From Gammaproteobacteria bacterium RIFCSPHIGHO2_12_FULL_45_12 (lineage in GTDB: Bacteria; Pseudomonadota; Gammaproteobacteria; DSM-16500), in contig MGYH01000041.1 of assembly GCA_001801665.1 (NCBI GenBank), positions 1 to 29,220 of the forward strand: DNA of 29,220 nt. Direction: 5' to 3'. Positions 24,358 to 29,220 of this stretch are shown piece after piece (position 1 is the stretch's first letter; each line of letters starts with the position of its first letter). The notes under the pieces are model-generated. The model was given only the letters and a program-made list of their open reading frames with translations. It was not told the DNA's origin and made no database searches. The position numbers and the translations under genes were made by a program.

Positions 24358-24463
24358 GGCGTTATTCCATAAATCAAATGTTACACATTGTGATGTCAAT
24401 GTAGGGTGGATTAGACGCGTTTTTTGCGTCGTAATCCACCAATTTGGATTGATGCAACAAGCC
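24358..24463. repeat. Family A palindromic element with both extensions
   Basis: 106 bp: left end GGCGTTATTCCATAAATC; central hairpin GGGTGGATTAGACGC-GTTTTTT-GCGTCGTAATCCACC (24405-24440, given here as separate arms and loop); right end reverse complement GGCTTGTTGCATCAATCC. It combines the left extension seen at 18339 with the right extension seen at 110-127. It lies in the divergent gap 24247-24774 between ddl and the first L,D-transpeptidase gene; the same gap holds a family B element and a promoter. Confidence 0.8.
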
Positions 24464-24516
24464 ACCGCACAACTATACCCGCTTTATATTTGTGCTGCCA
24501 CCGAAACTGGGCTGTG

Positions 24517-24661
24517 CAGCCATTCCCGCTAAAGAACGCGGGAATGGCTTCCTTGTTTCTATGCTGCGCAAAAGCCACGCTTTTGCTTGCACCAAAAGGG
24601 GGAGAACCGCGATCTCCCCCTTTGGAATCCCCCATCGCGACATGTTCAGCGGGAATCGCTG
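24517..24661 (+). mobile_element. Family B MITE-like element, copy 3, with 9-bp target duplication
   Basis: 145 bp, nearly identical to the copies at 3402 and 19681. It is flanked by perfect 9-bp direct repeats TGGGCTGTG (24508-24516 and 24662-24670). It lies 50 bp upstream of the promoter of the first L,D-transpeptidase gene and in the same orientation as the other two full copies. Confidence 0.93.
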
Positions 24662-24710
24662 TGGGCTGTGCCTATTTTAAAACCCCCATACAAAAAATAG
24701 TAATAATAGA

Positions 24711-24737
24711 TTGACAAATCATATGTTTATGTATAAA
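24711..24737 (+). promoter_or_regulatory. Promoter of the L,D-transpeptidase pair
   Basis: A perfect TTGACA (24711-24716) is followed by TATAAA (24732-24737) at 15 bp; a 17-bp spacing would use TAAAAA. It lies in AT-rich sequence about 40 bp before the ATG at 24775. Confidence 0.6.
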
Positions 24738-24774
24738 AATAGCCCATCACTAAATAATAAAGGATCATAAAACG

Positions 24775-25485
24775 ATGATGAATAAAAATAATGTCTATTA
24801 TCTTTTAACCTTGCTCGGCATCAGTCTCTCAAGCACGAGCTTCAGTTTCCCCTGGAACAGCGCACCCAACCACCAGGATTTTGGCAGCAAGGCCTGGATC
24901 AGTCAGGAAACCAGCCTTATCCACGCCAAAGCCAGCAACATTGATACCGCCGTGTTAAGACTTGGCTTGATCGCTTACGTCAAAGCGAAAGAAAAGGGCC
25001 TGGACAGTAAATCGGTTTTAACCGTCATTGATTACTCCTTGCCTTCCACAGAAAAGCGTCTTTGGGTTTTTGATTTAAAAAATAATAAAACTTTATTTAA
25101 TACCTGGGTCACCCACGGTAAAAATAGTGGCGGCATCAACGCAACCTCTTTTTCCAACGCATCTGGGAGTTTAAAATCAAGCCTAGGTGTTTTTGTCACC
25201 TCAGAAACCTATATTGGCGGCAAGGGTTACTCCCTGCGCTTAAAAGGCCTGGAACAAGGCATCAACGATAACGCCTATAAACGCGACATTGTTATTCATG
25301 GTGCATGGTATGCCACTGGTGGTACCATTGACAAATATGGACAACTCGGTAGAAGTTGGGGCTGCCCTGCTGTGAGCCCGGAGACAATCAAACCGCTAAT
25401 CAACACCATCAAGGACAAAACCATTGTGTTTGCGTATTACCCCGACCGAAACTGGTTAAACCATTCGGCGTTTTTATCTGTTTAA
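24775..25485 (+). CDS. Murein L,D-transpeptidase catalytic domain family protein (YkuD_2 type)
   Basis: 236 residues. N-terminal signal peptide (YYLLTLLGISLSSTSFSF), so exported. The C-terminal half has the L,D-transpeptidase Cys motif RSWGCPAV (Cys197) and the partner histidine in IVIHGAWYA (His175), with VIDYSLPSTEKRLWVFDL as the first strands. This family forms or edits 3-3 peptidoglycan cross-links or anchors proteins; the specific reaction is unknown. AAAGGA lies about 10 nt before the ATG pair. The next gene, of a different YkuD branch, is 16 bp downstream. Confidence 0.88.
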   Translation: MMNKNNVYYLLTLLGISLSSTSFSFPWNSAPNHQDFGSKAWISQETSLIHAKASNIDTAVLRLGLIAYVKAKEKGLDSKSVLTVIDYSLPSTEKRLWVFDLKNNKTLFNTWVTHGKNSGGINATSFSNASGSLKSSLGVFVTSETYIGGKGYSLRLKGLEQGINDNAYKRDIVIHGAWYATGGTIDKYGQLGRSWGCPAVSPETIKPLINTIKDKTIVFAYYPDRNWLNHSAFLSV

Positions 25486-25501
25486 CGGTTAAGGATGTTC
25501 C

Positions 25502-26461
25502 ATGCGTCACACTTTTTTAAAGCTGGTCTGTTTAATTTTTTGTTATTTTAATGTTAGCGCTGTGTTTGCAATTAGTTATCCTTTGCCAGCGCCCAACACC
25601 TCGCTCGTTGGGCAAAAGCAATATGCGCTTACTCATTATGGTGAGTCTGTTATTCAAATGGCAGAGCAGCATGATGTCGGTTTTAATGCCTTAAAAAATG
25701 CCAATCCGCATTTAAATTTAAACAGGCGCTTTTTGGCAGATGAAATCGTGCAAATTCCAACGCAACACCTTCTGCCCGATACCAGTCAAAAAGGAATCAT
25801 CATTAACCTGCCTGAAATGCGCCTCTATTATTTTGCGCCTGACACCCATCAACTATTCACTTTCCCCATTGGCATTGGCAAAATTGGCAACACCATTCCA
25901 CTTGTCAAAACGGTCGTTACCCGCAAAACCGAACATCCCTTCTGGATACCGCCCAAGTCCATTCGGGATTACAATTTAAACGAGTTTGGCATTGAACTGC
26001 CGACGGTCATGCCCGCAGGCCCTGACAATCCATTAGGCCCTTATGCCATTTACATGCGCTTGCCAACCTACTTGATTCACAGCACCATCTACCCTGAAAG
26101 TGTCGGCAAACGTGCCAGTTTTGGCTGCATCCGCATGTTTGAGAGCGACATAAAAGAGCTGTATCCTTTAATGAAAAAAGGCATCCCCGTATTCATTATC
26201 GATATGCCGCTTAAATTTGGCTGGCAAGAGGATCGTCTTTATATGGAAAAATATCCTTCTCTATCCGAGCGCAAACAAAACAATGCGACCCATTTATCCC
26301 AGGTAATTCACCAAATCGTACTAAAAACCCAACATCAAGCTACTTTGGTAGACTGGCAAGGGGTTTCTTATATTGCCGCTGAAAATGATGGCATGCCGCA
26401 TGAAATTGGAAAACTTATCCCGACAAAGCAAAATGCTCAGAATTGGCAATTCATTAAATGA
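25502..26461 (+). CDS. L,D-transpeptidase (ErfK/YbiS/YcfS type) with LysM-like segment
   Basis: 319 residues. Signal peptide at 1-23 (LVCLIFCYFNVSAVFA). A LysM-like segment at about 43-88 (HYGESVIQMAEQHDVGFNALKNANPH). YkuD catalytic domain about 97-216 with His193 (YLIHST), Ser206 and Cys209 in RASFGCIRM. The family makes 3-3 cross-links or attaches lipoprotein to peptidoglycan; a PDNPLGPYAIYM segment is typical of the ErfK/YbiS group. AAGGA stands 6 nt before the ATG. The C-terminal 100 residues are unassigned. The short 26462-26603 gap that follows holds no strong terminator. Confidence 0.9.
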   Translation: MRHTFLKLVCLIFCYFNVSAVFAISYPLPAPNTSLVGQKQYALTHYGESVIQMAEQHDVGFNALKNANPHLNLNRRFLADEIVQIPTQHLLPDTSQKGIIINLPEMRLYYFAPDTHQLFTFPIGIGKIGNTIPLVKTVVTRKTEHPFWIPPKSIRDYNLNEFGIELPTVMPAGPDNPLGPYAIYMRLPTYLIHSTIYPESVGKRASFGCIRMFESDIKELYPLMKKGIPVFIIDMPLKFGWQEDRLYMEKYPSLSERKQNNATHLSQVIHQIVLKTQHQATLVDWQGVSYIAAENDGMPHEIGKLIPTKQNAQNWQFIK

Positions 26462-26603
26462 TGGCATTATTGATGCCTATTTGAGTCTCATTATGGCATT
26501 AGCAACGCCATTTTGCAGGACTGGGCTGTGTTTTATGTCAAAAGATGCCAATCAGTGCTCCAAGCTTAAAAGACGGATGCATTAGAGCTGCCCCTACGCT
26601 ACT

Positions 26604-26900
26604 TTATCCAATTTGTCGTACTTCTTTTTCAATCGCTTTACCAGTCTTTTTACGCGCTATTTTCAGATCATCGTTAGCTTGCAAATTCATCCAAAATTCA
26701 GCAGTCATATTAAAATATTGGGCCAAACGTAAGGCGGTATCTGGGGTAATGCCACGTTCCCCTTTAATAATTTTGCTAATGCGCGTCTGCGGAACACAGA
26801 TATCTTTCGCCAATTTGTAGCGGGAGATTTCCATGGGTTTTAAAAACTCTTCTTCTAGAATTTCGCCAGGATGCGTGGGTAATATATTTTTAAGCGACAT
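26604..26900 (-). CDS. higA: HigA-family antitoxin / HTH transcriptional regulator
   Basis: 98 residues. XRE-type helix-turn-helix (about 27-60; ISRYKLAKDICVPQTRISKII) with the HigA/VapI signature THPGEILEEEFLKPM and ALRLAQYFNMTAEFWMNLQ. It normally neutralises the HigB mRNA interferase and represses the higBA promoter. TAGGAG 6 nt before the ATG overlaps the stop of the higB remnant. The upstream toxin gene is truncated, so this is an orphan antitoxin and may have lost its own promoter as well. Confidence 0.9.
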   Translation of the reverse strand: MSLKNILPTHPGEILEEEFLKPMEISRYKLAKDICVPQTRISKIIKGERGITPDTALRLAQYFNMTAEFWMNLQANDDLKIARKKTGKAIEKEVRQIG

Positions 26901-26909
26901 ATTTTTCTC

Positions 26910-27050
26910 CTACTTATGATAATCCACAATTTCAACATTAAATGCGTCCCCGCGCTGCCACACAAAACAAATGCGCCACTGATCATTAATTCGAATGCTA
27001 TGTTGTCCTTTTCGATTGCCTTTTAAGACTTTTAATCGATAAAATAACAC
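26910..27050 (-). pseudogene. higB: higB toxin remnant (C-terminal half only)
   Basis: The minus strand encodes LKVLKGNRKGQHSI, RINDQWRICFVWQRGDAFNV and EIVDYHK, the C-terminal half of a RelE-fold HigB, which includes residues normally needed for RNA cleavage. The first 45-50 residues of a normal HigB (about 92) are gone. The sequence directly upstream is the stop codon of the ankyrin-like gene, in the same reading frame, so this looks like a recombination junction. A GTG at 27050 could in principle start a 46-residue peptide, but there is no ribosome-binding site visible. Confidence 0.85.
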
Positions 27051-29220
27051 CTAAAAATGTTTCTTTACGGGTATATATTGCGTGCTATTTTCCTTTTCCT
27101 TTTCCTTTTCCTTTTCATTTTCCTCTTTACCTGATTCCTTTTTACCTGAAAAAAACATGTCTCGGGCAGGGTCTTTAGGTAACAGATCGTGTATGACTTG
27201 TAAGGACTCTGGATTGCCTGCGGCATAATGCAGCACCGTCTTGCCATCGGCATTTTTCTTTGTAACCGCGTCAGGTCTCTTATTTTCAGGCAATAGCGCC
27301 AGTATGGCTCGTAAGGACTCTGGACTGTCTGCGGCATAATGCAGCACCGTCTTGCCATCGTCATTTTTCTTTCTAACCGCGTCAAATAGCTTATCTTTAT
27401 CTTCAAATAGCTCAAATATGACTCGTAAAGACTCTGGATTGATTACTGCAGCGTGCAGCACCGTTCCGCCCTCGCCATCTACGGTTATAACCGCTTTAAA
27501 TCGCTGCTCTTCAGACAATTGCGCCAGTATCGCTCGTAATGACTCTGGATTGTTTTTGGCAACATGCAGCACCGTCTTGCCATTTTCATCTGCCCTTGTA
27601 ACCGCGTCAAATAGCTTATCTTTATCTTCAAATAGCTTAAGTATGGTTTGTAAGGACTTTAGGCTGTATACGGCAGCATGCAACACCGTCTGAGTATTTT
27701 TATCTCCCGCTGTAACCGCGTCAAATCTCTTATCATTAGGCAATTGCGCCAGTATGGCTCGTAAAGACTTTGGCTTGTATGCGGCAGAAACCATTACCGT
27801 CCAGCCATAGTTATCTGCCGTTGTAACCGCGTCAAATAGCCTCTCAGGGGGACAAATAGGCAACAGTATTTTTAAGGATTCAGGCTTGTCTGCGGCAGCA
27901 TGCAGCACCGACTCGAGAAATTTATTTAGCGTTGTCACCGCTTTAAATCGCTGCTCATCATTAGACAATAGCGCCAGTATGGCTCGTAGAGACTCTGGCT
28001 TGTCTGCGGCAGCATGCAGCACCGTCCGGCCAAAATTATCTCCCGTTGTAACCGCTTTAAATCGCTCCTCTTCTGACAATGGCGTCAGTATGGCTCGTAA
28101 AGACTCTGGCTTGTCTGCGGCAGCATGCAGCATCATCTTGCCATCGTCATTTTTCTTTGTAACCACTTCAAAAAGCTGGCTCAGAGGAATTGAATCAATG
28201 GCTAATTGCAACACCTTAGAATGGTTTGTCTGTACCGCCCAAGACAAAACAGACCCAGACGAGTCAAATCGCTTGTAATGGTTGATGATGGCCTTAGCCA
28301 GTCGCTCCAGTTGATCGGGCTCAAAAAAACCTTCGCGCATAGCAACAGCAATGTTCGGTAAATGAGGGTTCAATGGATTTTTAAACTGTATATGCTTCAA
28401 CAATAAGTCATAAGTGTCTGGTGGAAAATTCAATATCAGGTTAATCAGGTCTTCGCTTTGGTCAATCTGGATGTTTTTGATTATCGATTCAGCCAGTTTT
28501 GGGGGGAAATTCAGGGGAAAGGAGGTATCTTTGGCAGTGTCTAACGATGACTTGTATCGCGTGACGAGTGCCTTGTATGCCTCCTTTGTCATGTTTGGGA
28601 TAGTATCCAGCAAGGGATTTTTATCATGCTCCTGCAAAAATTTCGAAATAGCTTCGCCCGTTGTTTCTACACATTCTCCCGCCTGTATGTTTTTAAATAT
28701 ATTTTTAAACGCCGGCAAGTCGTTGAGAGCATTTTGCAAGGGTTCGGGCAGCTCTTTAAAATAATCCATGAAATGTTCAGCAGCTCTTTCTGTCTGCACT
28801 CCGGCCCACGCCTTGCTCGTCATTTTGGTGCCGCCTAATATGAACGCCTTTTTTAACGTTGTCAGTGCAGAGCGTGGCGTTCTTCCCTTGTTTTGAAACT
28901 CTAAAATATCCTCTTCAAGCTGGTTCAGTGCGGCATTATGCGTATACAGGCGTTTAGCTAATGCGGGGTATTTTTCATGCAAAGCCCTATGCAGGCTTGC
29001 ATGCACGGCCAGCGGAAACTCCCCAATATCCCTGACATCGAACAGTTGTTTGGCGGTGAACACATAATGCAACAGGGTCTCTAATGAATGAGTCGATGGC
29101 ACGTCACCCAAATTTAATACATCGGGTGAGACATCAAGATTTGTTTCACCGACATCAAACGGCTGGTTTCGGACATGGTCTCTGAGTTCTTTTAGCGTCT
29201 TAACCTTTTCTGGCAGTCTA
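27051..29220 (-). CDS. Ankyrin-like repeat protein with E/K-rich tail, effector-like (5' end outside the window)
   Basis: At least 722 residues; the frame stays open to 29220, so the start lies beyond the window. The N-terminal ~320 residues are helical with no domain I recognise. Then come about nine imperfect repeats of 33-37 residues with the core GKTVLHYAADSPESLRAIL followed by LxxxxRFDAVT, an ankyrin-like consensus (TxLHxAA). Neighbouring repeats are very alike, also at the DNA level, which implies recent duplication. The C-terminus is KESGKEENEKEKEKEKENS, then a short basic end. Ankyrin proteins with Glu-rich C-termini are common among Dot/Icm type IV effectors, so that role is likely but inferred. 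It ends directly before the truncated higB. Confidence 0.82.
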   Translation of the reverse strand, partial: RLPEKVKTLKELRDHVRNQPFDVGETNLDVSPDVLNLGDVPSTHSLETLLHYVFTAKQLFDVRDIGEFPLAVHASLHRALHEKYPALAKRLYTHNAALNQLEEDILEFQNKGRTPRSALTTLKKAFILGGTKMTSKAWAGVQTERAAEHFMDYFKELPEPLQNALNDLPAFKNIFKNIQAGECVETTGEAISKFLQEHDKNPLLDTIPNMTKEAYKALVTRYKSSLDTAKDTSFPLNFPPKLAESIIKNIQIDQSEDLINLILNFPPDTYDLLLKHIQFKNPLNPHLPNIAVAMREGFFEPDQLERLAKAIINHYKRFDSSGSVLSWAVQTNHSKVLQLAIDSIPLSQLFEVVTKKNDDGKMMLHAAADKPESLRAILTPLSEEERFKAVTTGDNFGRTVLHAAADKPESLRAILALLSNDEQRFKAVTTLNKFLESVLHAAADKPESLKILLPICPPERLFDAVTTADNYGWTVMVSAAYKPKSLRAILAQLPNDKRFDAVTAGDKNTQTVLHAAVYSLKSLQTILKLFEDKDKLFDAVTRADENGKTVLHVAKNNPESLRAILAQLSEEQRFKAVITVDGEGGTVLHAAVINPESLRVIFELFEDKDKLFDAVRKKNDDGKTVLHYAADSPESLRAILALLPENKRPDAVTKKNADGKTVLHYAAGNPESLQVIHDLLPKDPARDMFFSGKKESGKEENEKEKEKEKENSTQYIPVKKHF
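27088..27123. repeat. Hexanucleotide tandem repeat (TTTTCC)6 in the ankyrin-like gene
   Basis: Six units, the fifth reading TTTTCA. They encode the Glu-Lys repeat of the C-terminal tail. Slippage by whole units would alter tail length without changing frame. Confidence 0.85.

Noticed and set aside
24411..24714. Open frames across 24411-24714
   Set aside because: They consist of family A and family B repeat sequence and lack a start context.
26462..26603. Terminator after the second L,D-transpeptidase gene
   Set aside because: Only a short ATGGC/GCCAT stem near 26493-26512; too weak to call.
27352..28278. Plus-strand Ser-rich repetitive frames
   Set aside because: Antisense shadows of the ankyrin-like repeats.
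1..29220. tRNA or rRNA genes
   Set aside because: I looked for cloverleaf-like segments with GTTC-type T loops in the gaps and found none convincing.

Overview
The window looks like a chromosomal segment of a gammaproteobacterium, most likely from the Legionellales (Coxiella/Legionella/Aquicella-like). Three things point that way: the rpmH-rnpA-yidD-yidC-mnmE block in gammaproteobacterial order, the gammaproteobacterial style of pnp/rpsO, pckA, gcdH and ddl, and two large, otherwise unrecognisable proteins of the kind found among secreted effectors of host-associated Legionellales (a helical protein with a C-terminal hydrophobic hairpin, and an ankyrin-like repeat protein with an E/K-rich tail). 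The species cannot be named from the sequence.

Layout. 1-2.65 kb (+): repeat debris, a stand-alone class II aminoacyl-tRNA-synthetase-like core, then pyrE and pyrF. The last two resemble the two halves of eukaryotic UMP synthase far more than E. coli PyrE/PyrF. 2.7-9.9 kb (-): yggS, ATP-type PEP carboxykinase, a phosphoribosyltransferase, and the rpmH-rnpA-yidD-yidC-mnmE block behind a strong sigma70-like promoter. 10-12.3 kb (+): an effector-like gene where dnaA/oriC often lies next to rpmH. 12.3-13.2 kb: queC enclosed in 42-bp inverted repeats. 13.3-13.6 kb: a 0.3-kb inverted-repeat element without a gene. 13.7-16.1 kb (-): rpsO-pnp with a promoter and a clear terminator. 16.3-18.3 kb (+): a putative outer-membrane protein coupled to ccmA-ccmB. 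18.4-24.2 kb (-): ddl-tolC-hlyD-ABC ATPase (a tripartite exporter without a visible permease), then gcdH. 24.8-26.5 kb (+): two L,D-transpeptidase-type genes. 26.6 kb to the end (-): ankyrin-like gene (entering from beyond the window), a decapitated higB and an intact higA.

The most striking signal is repeats. A 143-145-bp element (family B) occurs three times in the same orientation, nearly identical, with imperfect 14-bp terminal inverted repeats. Each copy has a different, perfect 9-bp direct duplication of its flank (CTGTCTTCT, AGAGCCTGC, TGGGCTGTG). It is therefore a recently active, non-autonomous, MITE-like transposable element. One copy sits in the last codon of the ABC ATPase gene and gives the protein a 43-residue element-encoded tail. 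A second family (A) is built on a GGTGGATTA...TAATCCACC palindrome, some copies with outer GGGCTTTGTTGCAT-like inverted ends. It sits mostly at gene ends, often as inverted pairs, and in one case supplies a stop codon. No transposase gene is visible in the window.
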